From NCBI GenBank assembly GCA_023430315.1, contig JAEZAW010000143.1, positions 1-64,000 of the forward strand: a DNA stretch of 64,000 nucleotides. The letters are read 5' to 3'. Shown in pieces: positions 1 through 8,915 of this stretch (positions within the stretch are counted from its first letter, which is position 1; the number at the start of each line of letters is the position of its first letter). The notes under the pieces are model-generated. The model was not told the origin of the DNA, made no database searches, and saw nothing but the letters and a program-made list of their open reading frames with translations. The position numbers and the translations under genes are program-made. This stretch comes from Pseudomonadota bacterium. Lineage in GTDB: Bacteria; Pseudomonadota; Alphaproteobacteria; Rhizobiales; Hyphomicrobiaceae.

Positions 1-2
1 GG

Positions 3-1490
3 CGCCGCCTGGCGCTCGACGGCGAGAGCAAGCCCGGTTTCGAGTACGAGATGCTGCTGATGTTCGTGCGCAACGAGCTCAGTGCCGTGGCGACCATTCA
101 GCTTCTCGCCGTGATCTTCTCCCTCGCCTCGATGTTCTGGGCGACCAAGACCGAGGCCGTGCTCTGGCTCGTCATGGTGATCGGCGCCAAGGTGGCGCTG
201 CTCGAACTCTGCCGTCGCTTCGTCGCGCTGCCGCGCAGCGAGATCGACATCACGGTCTGGCGCCGCCGTCTCATCCTGGCCGAGACCATCAACGGTGTCG
301 TCTGGGCGGGCTTCGCGCTCGTCGGCATGGGGGCCACCGATTCGGCGTCCCATGTCTTCCTGTTCGCCTCGCTGATCGTCGTGCTCGCGATCCGCATGAC
401 GTTCGCCTCGACTGCGCTTCCGATCCTCTATGTCGGCACGATCCCGATGACGATCGCGGTCGTCGTGCGCCTGCTCATGCTCGGCCATCCCTTCTACTGG
501 GCCATGGCCTCGATGGCGCTCGGCGTGCACGTCTACTTCATATTCCTGGCGAAGGGGCTCAACTCGACCGCGCTCGCCATGCTCGAGTACCGGGCCGAAA
601 AGGATGCGCTCATTGCCGAGTTGGAGCAGGAAAAAGCCACATCCGACGAGGCGCGCCGCCGCGCGGAATCGGCCAACATCGCCAAGTCCCGCTTTCTCGC
701 CACCATGAGCCATGAGCTGAGGACGCCGCTCAACGCCATCCTCGGTTTCTCGGAAGTCATGAAGGCGGAGCTGCTCGGGCCACTCAAGAACCCGACCTAC
801 AAGGAGTATGCCGCCAACGTGCACTACAGCGGCAGCCATCTCTTGCATCTCATCAACGAGATCCTCGACATTTCCCGCATCGAGGCCGGCCGCTACGACC
901 TCAACGAGGAGCCTATTCGCCTCGTGGATGTTGCCGAGGATTGCCACCGCCTCCTAAAGCTGCGCGCCGAAAGCAAGAACCTCACCATCGAGCTCGATCT
1001 CGACCAGACGCTGCCCATGGTCTGGGCGGACGAGCGCGCCATGCGCCAGATCTGCCTCAACCTGCTGTCCAATGCCCTCAAGTTCACGCCCAAGGGCGGG
1101 CGGATCACACTCAGCGTCTACCGCGACGATGGAGGCGGCCAGACGCTCAGCATCCGCGATACGGGCCCCGGCATCCCGCGCGAGGAAATCCCGCGCATCA
1201 TGCAGGCCTTCGGCCAGGGCTCCCTCGCGCACGAGAATGCCGAGGGCGGCACCGGTCTCGGTCTGCCGATCGTGAAGAGCCTCGTCGAGCTGCACGAGGG
1301 CATTTTCGAGCTGCGATCGGAACTCCGCAAAGGCACGGAAGTCCTTGTCACGCTTCCCCGCCAGCGCGTCATGGAGACTTTGCCGCCGCTCCAGCCGCTC
1401 GGCCAGGAGCGCCATCGCGCCGCCTCGGCTCATGGCTGGGAGCGGCCCCGCGCGGGTGGCCGTGCGCCCCACGCCGCCATGATGAGCTGA
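3..1490 (+). CDS. Membrane-bound sensor histidine kinase, 5' partial
   Basis: The reading frame is open from base 3, so the gene begins before the window and the ATG at 51 is probably internal. Counting from that ATG, hydrophobic segments fill roughly residues 10-170, followed by a short coiled linker. The HisKA dimerisation box (MSHELRTPLNAI) has the phospho-acceptor His near residue 221. The HATPase domain carries the N box (NLLSNALKF), a D-T-G-P-G-I motif and the G box (GTGLGLPI). The FSEVM sequence after the H box is typical of alphaproteobacterial PleC/PdhS/DivJ-like kinases, which often act in cell-cycle or polarity control. No response regulator lies nearby, so its partner is unknown. 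The kinase assignment is firm; the subfamily is a guess. Confidence 0.9.
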   Translation, partial: RRLALDGESKPGFEYEMLLMFVRNELSAVATIQLLAVIFSLASMFWATKTEAVLWLVMVIGAKVALLELCRRFVALPRSEIDITVWRRRLILAETINGVVWAGFALVGMGATDSASHVFLFASLIVVLAIRMTFASTALPILYVGTIPMTIAVVVRLLMLGHPFYWAMASMALGVHVYFIFLAKGLNSTALAMLEYRAEKDALIAELEQEKATSDEARRRAESANIAKSRFLATMSHELRTPLNAILGFSEVMKAELLGPLKNPTYKEYAANVHYSGSHLLHLINEILDISRIEAGRYDLNEEPIRLVDVAEDCHRLLKLRAESKNLTIELDLDQTLPMVWADERAMRQICLNLLSNALKFTPKGGRITLSVYRDDGGGQTLSIRDTGPGIPREEIPRIMQAFGQGSLAHENAEGGTGLGLPIVKSLVELHEGIFELRSELRKGTEVLVTLPRQRVMETLPPLQPLGQERHRAASAHGWERPRAGGRAPHAAMMS

Positions 1491-1654
1491 ATGGTCGCTG
1501 AACGACCACACTGCAAAATCAAAGAGATGCCGGAGCTGGACATTGCCACCCGGCTGCCGTGATCCTATTTAAGCCTCCTGGCAGCAACGATCCCGGCCGG
1601 CGCATTGTGCGCTTGCTTGATCGGCAAGGCGCCGTGCGATAGCTCGGGAGCGCG

Positions 1655-1846
1655 ATGGAAAGTCCATGCATTCAGGTTTGTGTTATGGACCCGCGGTCGG
1701 GCCTGTGTGCGGGTTGTGCGCGGACGCTTGCGGAGATTGCTGCCTGGAGCACATTTGCGCCCGCTGAGCGCCGCAGAATCATGACCCTCTTGCCGGAGCG
1801 GCAGCGTGTGGCCAAGGGTGCGGTTCCGTCCGGTGCCGGAGATTGA
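1655..1846 (+). CDS. DUF1289 domain protein, small cysteine-rich
   Basis: This 63-residue protein has the DUF1289 pattern: Cys at the start (SPCIQVC), then C-x-G-C, then R-T-x-x-E-I-x-x-W. The four cysteines suggest a bound metal, but no function is established for the family. A GGGAG ribosome binding site lies about 5 bases before the ATG. The stop is 4 bases before the start of the aspartic protease gene, so the two are probably co-transcribed, a pairing I recall as frequent in alphaproteobacteria. Confidence 0.85.
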   Translation: MESPCIQVCVMDPRSGLCAGCARTLAEIAAWSTFAPAERRRIMTLLPERQRVAKGAVPSGAGD

Positions 1847-1850
1847 GGCA

Positions 1851-2552
1851 ATGGGCTGGCTGATCGTATTGATGATCATGATCGGGGCGCTCGGCCTGCT
1901 CATTGCGGGCGACGCGACGCTGTTCGGCCTCGACTGGCCGGATCTTGCGGCGGCAGGCTTCCTCGCCGCCTTCCTGATCGTGATCACGCTCTCGCTGGCC
2001 GGCTCCTATCGCGGGCGCACGCTACAGGCCGCGCGCGACTTCCTCACCTGGGCGGCCATCGCCTTCGTTCTTGTCGCCGGCTACAGCTACCGCGACGAGA
2101 TCACCGAGATCGCCTATCGCGTGCGGGGCGAGCTGAGCCCGCCCGGCAGCGCCGTTTCCATCGAGCCGAGCACGCCGGGAGCGCAGGCCGTCCGCATCCG
2201 CAAGCGCCGTGACGGCCACTTCATCGTTAACGCGCGCGTCAATGGCCAGACTATGCCCATGCTCGTGGATACGGGGGCCTCGACCGTCGTCATTCGCGAG
2301 GCCGACGCCGCACGCTTCGGCGTGGATACGGGCCGGCTGAAGTACACGGTCCCCGTCCAGACTGCGAACGGCGTCACCTATGCGGCCCACGTGCGCCTCA
2401 ACAGCATTGCCATCGGGTCCATACAAGTCGAGGGCGTGGATGCGCTCGTCTCCAAGCCGGGGTCGCTGCGCGAGAACCTTCTCGGTATGAGTTTTTTAAG
2501 CCGCCTGCGCTCTTATGAGTTCTCCGGGGACTTTCTGACGCTGAGGAGCTGA
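1851..2552 (+). CDS. TIGR02281 family retropepsin-like aspartic protease, membrane-anchored (first of two)
   Basis: A 233-residue clan AA aspartic protease with the catalytic motif MLVDTGAST (Asp near residue 140) and the second conserved block LLGMSFLSRL near the C terminus. Two or three N-terminal hydrophobic segments (about 3-22, 36-52, 66-80) anchor it in the inner membrane, with the protease domain probably periplasmic. Retropepsin-like enzymes of this type carry one Asp per chain and act as dimers. I chose the ATG at 1851 over an upstream in-frame GTG at 1806, because 1806 lies deep inside the DUF1289 gene and TGAGG sits just before 1851. Substrate unknown. Confidence 0.85.
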   Translation: MGWLIVLMIMIGALGLLIAGDATLFGLDWPDLAAAGFLAAFLIVITLSLAGSYRGRTLQAARDFLTWAAIAFVLVAGYSYRDEITEIAYRVRGELSPPGSAVSIEPSTPGAQAVRIRKRRDGHFIVNARVNGQTMPMLVDTGASTVVIREADAARFGVDTGRLKYTVPVQTANGVTYAAHVRLNSIAIGSIQVEGVDALVSKPGSLRENLLGMSFLSRLRSYEFSGDFLTLRS

Positions 2553-2610
2553 TACACCTTGAGCTCCGCGGTGGCACCCGGCTGTGCACTCAGGCGGGAA
2601 GCTCTCGGTC

Positions 2611-3216
2611 ATGGCGTTATCGCCTTCCGCATCGAATGCCTTGAAGCTGGCGGCAGTCTGGATCGGGCTCGCCGGCATCGGCGTCATTGGCGTGATGAAC
2701 GCCGACGTCGTGCGCGACCTGCTTGGCCCCGGACTTGAGTATCGAGAGGACGCACCGCCCAGCGGCGCTTCCGATCGCCCCATGACGGCCTCCAAGGATG
2801 ACGACGACGCGTCCTCGGACGAGCTGGCGTCCAACACGTCGGGCGGACGCGTGGTGCAGCTCAAGGCTGGCGCCCACGGGCACTTCTTCTCGCGCATTCA
2901 CGTCAACGGCCGGGCTGTGCAGGCCATGGTCGACACCGGCGCCTCGATCGTGGCCCTGACCTTCGAGGACGCGCAGAATGCTGGCGTCCACATCCGCGAC
3001 AGTGACTATACGCATCGCGTCAGCACGGCGAACGGCGTCGCCCGCGTGGCGATGGTCACGCTCGACAGCGTCGCCATCGAGGACATCGTGGTTCGCGATG
3101 TGCGTGCGGCCGTCGCCGAGCCCGGCAAGATGACGAAGACGCTGCTCGGCATGAGCTTTCTCGGCCAGCTTCGTCGCGCCGAAATGAGCCGCGGAATGCT
3201 GGTGCTCGAGCAATAG
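2611..3216 (+). CDS. TIGR02281 family retropepsin-like aspartic protease (second of two)
   Basis: A 201-residue paralogue of the preceding gene, with AMVDTGASIVAL (catalytic Asp near residue 108) and the C-terminal LLGMSFLGQL block. It has one N-terminal membrane segment (about 11-28) and an acidic, low-complexity linker (residues 60-72, DDDD) before the protease domain. The ATG at 2611 follows GGGAAG at a suitable distance; an in-frame GTG at 2584 is the alternative. Lying 58 bases after its paralogue, it looks like a local tandem duplication whose copies have diverged in membrane topology. Confidence 0.85.
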   Translation: MALSPSASNALKLAAVWIGLAGIGVIGVMNADVVRDLLGPGLEYREDAPPSGASDRPMTASKDDDDASSDELASNTSGGRVVQLKAGAHGHFFSRIHVNGRAVQAMVDTGASIVALTFEDAQNAGVHIRDSDYTHRVSTANGVARVAMVTLDSVAIEDIVVRDVRAAVAEPGKMTKTLLGMSFLGQLRRAEMSRGMLVLEQ

Positions 3217-3240
3217 GACGCGCAGCCGCTGCTCTGCACC

Positions 3241-4392
3241 TCAGTGCTCTGGCTGTTTCCTCGGATATTCGAGCTGCATCGCGACAATGGCTGCGGTCTG
3301 CGGACCATATCTGGTCGCCATGACATCCAACGTCTGCTCCAGAGCCTCGGCAGGGCGTTGCTCCACCTCGGCAGCCACCAAATATCCGGGCGGCCACGAG
3401 CCGGCGACCTCATCGGGCAGAATGCGAGCGCCGTTGCGGCTTTCATGCGCTTCGCTCTTGTCGGCGAAGGTCACCACGCGCGAGCGATACGTGCGCGACC
3501 ATGCATCAGCCGCGAGCGCCAGCGATACCTCGTCCATTCCCGGTGAGAGCGCGATACCGAGCTTCTCCCAATTCCAGAAGGCGAAGAGATTGCGCAGGAC
3601 GGTCGACGCGAACGGGCGCGTCAACTTGAAGGCGCTGCTGTCATGACGCGCGTCCCACTCTGCGATGCCCAAATCCTTCGCCACGGCCTCAGCCTTGTCG
3701 CGGTCGGCAATGGCCTCAACGAGCGTCAGCATCATCGGCATGGAAGCCGAGATGCCCGTCGTCGTCGCGCGTGCGCCATCGACGACGAGGCGCCGGTCCT
3801 CGGCGTATTGGATCGAAGGATGCTTCTTGCGCAGCTCCTTGAGGAAGTACCAGTGCGTGGTCGCGCGCTTGCCGTCGAGTAGGCCGGCCGCCGCCACAAC
3901 CTTCACCCCGGCGCAAATGCCGACAACGGTCGCGCCCTTCGCCGCCTGCGCCTTGAGCCATGCCATCACAGCAGGATCGTCGTCGCGACTCATGGCCGGG
4001 ACAATGACGTAGTCGGCTCCTTGAGGATGTTGGGCATCGAATTCGGCGATTGTCGCGTTCGGCTCCACCTTGAGCGCCGGATAGAGCGTCACCGGGCCGG
4101 GCGCGGTCGCCAATGTGAGGACGTCTGCAACGTCCGCTCGCCGCAGGATCCCATAAGGCGTGAGGTAGTCGGTGGTCTCGGTCGCGTCATTGATGCCGAT
4201 GATCGCGATCAGCGGGCGCTGTCGTTTCGGCGGCCTCAGGGACGCAAGCGCCGCGTCGACCTCCTCCTGCGCAATCTGGGGTGGGGGCTTGGGCGTCTGG
4301 CTGGACGGCAACATGATGACCCATCCGGCTCCGGCAAGCGTGAGGACGGCTGTCGCACCCAGAGTTCCCCAAAGCACTGTCCGATAATTCAT
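3241..4392 (-). CDS. DJ-1/PfpI family protein with N-terminal membrane anchor
   Basis: A 383-residue protein with one N-terminal transmembrane segment (about residues 7-28), then a class I glutamine amidotransferase-like domain. The nucleophile elbow is VVGICAG with Cys near residue 160, followed by AAGLLDGKRATTHW, the pattern found in the sensor half of GlxA-type AraC regulators. No helix-turn-helix domain follows; the C-terminal third instead looks like a second related domain. It is therefore probably an exported, membrane-anchored relative rather than a regulator. Its stop lies 24 bases from the convergent protease gene. Activity unknown. Confidence 0.75.
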   Translation of the reverse strand: MNYRTVLWGTLGATAVLTLAGAGWVIMLPSSQTPKPPPQIAQEEVDAALASLRPPKRQRPLIAIIGINDATETTDYLTPYGILRRADVADVLTLATAPGPVTLYPALKVEPNATIAEFDAQHPQGADYVIVPAMSRDDDPAVMAWLKAQAAKGATVVGICAGVKVVAAAGLLDGKRATTHWYFLKELRKKHPSIQYAEDRRLVVDGARATTTGISASMPMMLTLVEAIADRDKAEAVAKDLGIAEWDARHDSSAFKLTRPFASTVLRNLFAFWNWEKLGIALSPGMDEVSLALAADAWSRTYRSRVVTFADKSEAHESRNGARILPDEVAGSWPPGYLVAAEVEQRPAEALEQTLDVMATRYGPQTAAIVAMQLEYPRKQPEH

Positions 4393-4600
4393 GGCTCCCC
4401 GCTCCCTGGGTCACCTCCCTCCCTGCCGCGTTAATGCCGCTGACATCATACTTGTTGCATTGCGGAACTGCGGAGCTGATCCGCACGGGCAGGCCCGCTC
4501 TTGCCTCTGACGGCCATTCGCCGCCATAAAGCCTCCAATTGCCTGCCCGCCGCCCCGAATGCAGCGGAACAGGCCCGCCGTGCCGTGGAAGGAGCCGTCC

Positions 4601-6472
4601 GTGACCACCAACTCGAAGATCGTCCTCATCGACCGCCATCCGGGCCGCTCGACCCAGACCATGGGGATCGCGCGCGCGCTCGGGACCGATCCGGACCTCA
4701 TCCACGAGCCCTCGGTCGGCGTGGTGGGCACGAAGGGGGACAGCCAGTGCTACCTCGGCGTCCTCGACAAGGTCGAAGCCGTCCACGCACGCCTCAAGGC
4801 GCGCATCGGCATGGAGCCGGGCAAGCTCAAGCTGCGGCTCGTCCAGCCCGAGTACACGATCGCGACGTCGGACGGCATCCGCAACGGCACGCGAGAGATG
4901 CGCTATTCGCTCATCGGCCGTGACGTGACCAACGATGCCCTCTGTGAGCATCTCGAAGCCAGCGGGCTCGCCGGCACGATCGCGATCGTCGCTTGCGATA
5001 AGCCGCCCGTCGGCACGCTCGCGGCGCTGCTCGAGCACAACCAGCCGGCCATCATCATGTCGGACGGATCGATCCATCCGGGGCACGACCCGAAGACCGG
5101 CGAGACGATCGACCTCGTCACCGCTTATCAGGTCGCGGGTCACCCCGACGCCGACTACCGCAACCACATCGCCTGCCACGCCTGCCCGGGCATCGGGAGC
5201 TGCGGTGGCATGTTCACCTACAACACCATGCAGACGTTCATCGGCGTCGTCGGCATGCAGCCGCTGCACATGGTCGCGCCGCCCTCCGACGACCCGCGCC
5301 GCACGAGCGCGTTCGCCGACGAGCTGGTCGGCTATCTCACTATGCTCATGGATAGGGACATCAAGCCGCGCGACATCGTCGTGCGCGACTCGCTGCGCAA
5401 TGCCGTGATCGTCGCCATGGCCGTCGGTGGATCGACGAACGTGACGCTGCACGCGCCGGAGATTGCGCGCGCGGCCGGCTTCGCGGACTTCTGGAAAGAG
5501 GTCATGACGCCAGAGGAGTTCAACCACCTCTCGCAGCATGTCGTGCCGGTGCTCACGGACGCGCGGCCCTATGGCAAGTACTCCATGGTCGACATCGACA
5601 GTGCCGGCGGCGTGCAGGTGATCGTGCGCGAGCTGCTCGATGCGGGCCTGCTCAACGGCAACGTGCTCACTTGTACGGGCGAGACGCTCGCGCAGCAGGT
5701 TGAGCGTCTCGGGGCCAAGAAGGCGGATGGCAAAGTCGTCTATCCCGTCGAGAAGCCGTACAAGCCGACGGGTGGCTTGCGCGTGCTCGGCGGTAATCTC
5801 TCGCCGGAGTTCTCGGCGATCCTGAAGCTTGCGGGTGTCGAGGGCGGCCTCGAGGACAATACGTTCCGCGGTAAGGCGCGGGTGTTCGAGGGCGAGGCGG
5901 GCCTGCTCAAGGCGCTCGATACGGCGCCCGAGCAGTTCCAGAACCACGACACGGTCATCGTGCGCTACGAGGGCCCGAGCGGCGCGCCGGGCATGCCCGA
6001 GATGCTCGATCCGACCTCGCGTATCACGGCGCTCTGCCGCGAGCGGGGCATCGTCGTGGCGCTGATGACGGACGCGCGCTTCTCCGGCGGATCGGTCGGT
6101 CTCGTCATCGGTCACGTCGGCCCGGAGGCCGCGCTCGGCGGGCCGATCGCCTTCATCGAGGACGGCGACGAGATCGTCATTGACCTCAACAAGAACGAGC
6201 TGAACTGCACGGCGCTCAACGATCCGGCGACGGTCGCGAAGCGCAAGGCTGCCTGGGAGAAGGTCGTCGCGGCGAACGGCGGCGTTCATCCGAACTGCGG
6301 CAAGGCCGATACACGCCTTCTCCATCGTGCGCGCCACACCGCAGTGCCGGCGACGCGCGGTGGCGGTCTGCATCCGAACCGCGAGGTTTGGGTGCGCGAG
6401 CCGCGCGAGGCGACGCGCTCGGGCTTCGTGCCGAAGAACAAGTATCGGCCGGACGCGGCAAAGGCGTTCTGA
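4601..6472 (+). CDS. ilvD: IlvD/Edd family dehydratase, probable dihydroxy-acid dehydratase
   Basis: The 623-residue protein has the family's three iron-sulfur cysteines: GDSQC, ACDKPP (whose Lys is the carbamylated metal ligand in the family) and GSCGGMFTYNTM. Dihydroxy-acid dehydratase makes the 2-keto acid precursors of valine, leucine and isoleucine in the cytoplasm; sugar-acid dehydratases share the fold, so substrate is not certain. The GTG at 4601 was chosen because GGAAGGAG ends 6 bases before it; an in-frame ATG at 4559 has no such site. The tail after the conserved NGGVHPNCGK region is about 50 residues, basic and rich in Arg. No other branched-chain amino acid gene is nearby. Confidence 0.85.
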   Translation: MTTNSKIVLIDRHPGRSTQTMGIARALGTDPDLIHEPSVGVVGTKGDSQCYLGVLDKVEAVHARLKARIGMEPGKLKLRLVQPEYTIATSDGIRNGTREMRYSLIGRDVTNDALCEHLEASGLAGTIAIVACDKPPVGTLAALLEHNQPAIIMSDGSIHPGHDPKTGETIDLVTAYQVAGHPDADYRNHIACHACPGIGSCGGMFTYNTMQTFIGVVGMQPLHMVAPPSDDPRRTSAFADELVGYLTMLMDRDIKPRDIVVRDSLRNAVIVAMAVGGSTNVTLHAPEIARAAGFADFWKEVMTPEEFNHLSQHVVPVLTDARPYGKYSMVDIDSAGGVQVIVRELLDAGLLNGNVLTCTGETLAQQVERLGAKKADGKVVYPVEKPYKPTGGLRVLGGNLSPEFSAILKLAGVEGGLEDNTFRGKARVFEGEAGLLKALDTAPEQFQNHDTVIVRYEGPSGAPGMPEMLDPTSRITALCRERGIVVALMTDARFSGGSVGLVIGHVGPEAALGGPIAFIEDGDEIVIDLNKNELNCTALNDPATVAKRKAAWEKVVAANGGVHPNCGKADTRLLHRARHTAVPATRGGGLHPNREVWVREPREATRSGFVPKNKYRPDAAKAF

Positions 6473-6479
6473 GAGGCCG

Positions 6480-6495
6480 GGCGGCTCACGCCGCC
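6480..6495 (+). repeat. Short GC hairpin between ilvD and the phosphatase gene
   Basis: GGCGGC, a TCAC loop, then GCCGCC, placed 7 bases after the ilvD stop and ending just before the GGAA that precedes the next start codon. No T-tract follows, so it is more likely to affect mRNA stability or translation of the next gene than to terminate. Confidence 0.4.
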
Positions 6496-6506
6496 TGGAA
6501 TATGTG

Positions 6507-7085
6507 ATGAAGCCGGTTGGCATTTCCTTGCTCACGATCTGTGGGATCGACGAGCTGCCCGAGCATGGCCCGCGTGCGGTGACGCACGTGCTGTCCCTGC
6601 TCGATCCGAGCTGGCCGGAGCTGACGAGCTTCGGCACGTACGGCGAGCACAGCCGCACGACACTGCGCTTTCATGATGTGATCGATCCCGATCCCGGCAT
6701 GACGATGCCGACACCCGATCACGTGCGCCAGATCCTCGCCTTCGGCACCGACCTCGCGGCGGAGACCGGTGACGCGGCCGCGCGGCATCTGCTCGTGCAT
6801 TGCCACGCGGGCATTTCGCGTTCGACGGCGGCGATGGTCTCGCTGCTCGCGCAGATCGATCCGCAGGAGCCGGAAGACCAGCTCTTCGCGCGCCTGCGAC
6901 AGATCCGTCCGCAGGCCTGGCCGAACTCCGTGATGATCGGCTATGCCGACGACATCCTCGGCCGTGAGGGCCGTCTCGTCGCAGCGCTGCGGCGGCACTA
7001 CGGCGTTCAGGTGCGGGCGCGCCCTCAGATCCGTGAGTGGATGACGCAGCTCCGGCGCACGCGCGAGCTGGACATGGCGGAATGA
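6507..7085 (+). CDS. Protein-tyrosine/dual-specificity phosphatase-like protein
   Basis: The 192-residue protein has the CX5R phosphatase loop VHCHAGISRSTAA (Cys near 99, Arg near 105) and an upstream HDVID segment that could supply the general acid Asp. This signature is shared by tyrosine phosphatases, dual-specificity phosphatases and some phosphoinositide phosphatases, so the substrate cannot be told from sequence. It follows ilvD by 34 bases and may be co-transcribed. The ATG at 6507 is preferred; the GTG at 6504 is equally possible. The reading frame stays open upstream inside ilvD, but that extension is an antisense-frame artefact. Confidence 0.8.
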   Translation: MKPVGISLLTICGIDELPEHGPRAVTHVLSLLDPSWPELTSFGTYGEHSRTTLRFHDVIDPDPGMTMPTPDHVRQILAFGTDLAAETGDAAARHLLVHCHAGISRSTAAMVSLLAQIDPQEPEDQLFARLRQIRPQAWPNSVMIGYADDILGREGRLVAALRRHYGVQVRARPQIREWMTQLRRTRELDMAE

Positions 7086-7086
7086 A

Positions 7087-7473
7087 TTACACGAGCTTTG
7101 CGCCGTGCTCGCCGAGCAGCTCTCTCAGCACTGAACGGTGGCAGCGTGCTTCGTCTTCGCAGTAGCACCCGACCGAGAAATTGCTGTCCTTCGAGAGTGC
7201 GGCCAGCAGGTCGAGCGTGCGGCTCGCGCTGGGCGCCTTCATCTCGCTGCGGTAGGCGCGCATAAAAGCCGCCCATTCCTTGTCGGATGCGGCGGCGCGC
7301 GCCTTGGCCACCAGCTCCTCGCTCGGCGCCAGCTCGGGCAGCCAGACGTCGTACCAGTTCTCGGTCGCGTAACGGTCCTTGCGCACGCCGCGCGGTGGCC
7401 GCCGGACGGTGCCGATGCGAACGCCCTCATCTGTGTGGCGTGCACCGCCGAGTTGCACGATACGAATGGCCAT
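7087..7473 (-). CDS. DUF488 family protein
   Basis: A 128-residue DUF488 protein. Recognisable features are the N-terminal IRIVQLGG, the RPPRGV.K loop, YDVWLPELAPS and the C-terminal segment CYCEDEARCHRSVL, with Cys and His residues typical of the family. The family's biochemical role is not established. It converges with the phosphatase gene, with a single base between the two stop codons. Confidence 0.85.
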   Translation of the reverse strand: MAIRIVQLGGARHTDEGVRIGTVRRPPRGVRKDRYATENWYDVWLPELAPSEELVAKARAAASDKEWAAFMRAYRSEMKAPSASRTLDLLAALSKDSNFSVGCYCEDEARCHRSVLRELLGEHGAKLV

Positions 7474-7579
7474 GGGGTTCTCCTCGCTTCAACGCGGCGT
7501 GGTCCGCCGTGCCCGGACGGCTATTTCCTGGCCCCGATAATACGGCCGACGCGACGGGTTTTCTCTAGCCTTGGCCCCC

Positions 7580-7608
7580 TTGACTATCCCCCCTCCCTCG
7601 CGTATCCA
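7580..7608 (+). promoter_or_regulatory. Candidate sigma-70 promoter for tRNA-Asp
   Basis: TTGACT at 7580-7585 is a good -35 box. TATCCA at 7603-7608, after a 17-base spacer, is a weak -10. It lies about 45 bases upstream of the tRNA. A small hairpin (ACGCGC 7621-7626 with GCGCGT 7637-7642) followed by four T lies between this promoter and the tRNA, which is hard to reconcile with full read-through. Confidence 0.35.
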
Positions 7609-7652
7609 CCTCCCACTCTGACGCGCCCACCCTGGCGCGCGTTTTTGTCTTT

Positions 7653-7725
<73 letters not shown>

Positions 7726-7729
<4 letters not shown>

Positions 7730-7743
7730 TTGAATTCAATGGC
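7726..7743. repeat. Perfect 18-bp palindrome overlapping the tRNA-Asp 3' end
   Basis: The sequence GCCATTGAATTCAATGGC is a perfect palindrome whose first four bases are the discriminator and CCA of the tRNA. As RNA it would form a hairpin directly at the mature 3' end. tRNA 3' ends are common integrase targets, and the next 270 bases (7744-8013) hold no gene I recognise, but there is no integrase in the window. Confidence 0.6.
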
Positions 7744-8013
7744 TTACGCAAAGACCTGATCACCGTTCTGGAACTTCGGGGCCGCAAGCGGGAAATTTTC
7801 TCGTCCGGTCCGTCGCGCGCCAACGTCAGTTGGACCGGCCCGCAGATCTTGTGCAGGCGGTTCGAGGTCGACAGGCTGTTGGCTATCGTGCCCGACAACA
7901 CCAGGGTCGAGAGCGCCACCTTGAAACTCGGTGCCGTGCCCAACAACCGCGATGCCCATTGGCTTCGCGGTTGCAGACTTCCGTTCGAACCACAAGCTAC
8001 GCCGCCGCGGAAT

Positions 8014-8835
8014 CTAGTTGGCGGCGTGTGCTGCGCTCCACGCACCGCCGCCGTCGATGCTTCCGGTCATAGCTCCGCTCGCGACGCGGCCGGTATAGCG
8101 CTTGCCGCCAGCCGTGAACGCAATACTCTCGCCACTCATCTTTGCTTCGCTGATGGGATGATTTTGCCCGTCCAGCGTCAGCGTGCCGGAGAGCATCTGA
8201 TACGTCTGCGTGAGCTGAAGCTCTCCGTTCGGGAGGCGCCATTTGCCTCCGACCTTGGCGGGGATCACCCACTTCATGGCTCGGCAATAACTCGTGCAGT
8301 CCGCGCCTGCGTCCACGCGATCATCAGGCTGCCAATCGCCCATATCGAAAGTGTTCGATACGACGCGGGTGCCCGGCTTCATATCCAGCAGTGTAGGCCG
8401 CAGCCGTACATTGAGATTGGGCAACAGGAAGAGCGTGATCACCGTCGCTTTGGAAAAATCCGATTCGAAGATGTCGCCGCGCACGAACGTCGCCATATCA
8501 CTGACGCCGGCCTCTTTGGCATTCCGCTGCGAGAGAGCCACCATATCCGGATTGTACTCGATGCCGAGGGCGCGGATGCCGCGCTTCGCCGCCGTGATCA
8601 CGGTCCGCCCGTCGCCTGAACCGAGATCGATGAGGTAGTCTTCCTTGGTGACGGCCGCCATCTCGAGCATCCTGTCCACCAGCGCCTGAGGCGTCGGGAC
8701 CCAGACCACGTCCTTGCCGGCTTGGCCGGACTGGGGCGTGTATGACGTCGTCGCGGGCTTGTCCTGACTGAAGGCAATATTCAACGCCAATGCGGAGGCC
8801 GCGCAGGCGAGAACAAGCTTTCGAAGGGCATTCAT
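8014..8835 (-). CDS. Class I SAM-dependent methyltransferase with signal peptide
   Basis: The 273-residue protein has methyltransferase motif I (YLIDLGSGDGRT, about residues 68-79), a conserved acidic motif (GIEYNPDMV) and FVRGDIFESDF. It begins with a clear Sec signal peptide (MNALRKLVLACAASALALNIAFS), which predicts export although SAM is cytoplasmic. The C-terminal 90 residues (GKWRLPNGELQLTQTYQMLSG onward) look like a small beta-rich domain. Relatives of this architecture are usually annotated only as methyltransferases; the substrate and the source of cofactor after export are unknown. Confidence 0.8.
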   Translation of the reverse strand: MNALRKLVLACAASALALNIAFSQDKPATTSYTPQSGQAGKDVVWVPTPQALVDRMLEMAAVTKEDYLIDLGSGDGRTVITAAKRGIRALGIEYNPDMVALSQRNAKEAGVSDMATFVRGDIFESDFSKATVITLFLLPNLNVRLRPTLLDMKPGTRVVSNTFDMGDWQPDDRVDAGADCTSYCRAMKWVIPAKVGGKWRLPNGELQLTQTYQMLSGTLTLDGQNHPISEAKMSGESIAFTAGGKRYTGRVASGAMTGSIDGGGAWSAAHAAN

Positions 8836-8915
8836 GCTGATGCTCCAAGATACGAACGTGAGATTTGGCGAGTTTCTCCTACCTCACGCGTGTGGCACAA
8901 GTTTCTTAGCTGCGC

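Noticed and set aside
4187..6658. Minus-strand frame of 823 residues opposite ilvD
   Set aside because: Long Arg/Asp/His-rich antisense frame typical of GC-rich DNA; the plus strand encodes a well-conserved dehydratase.
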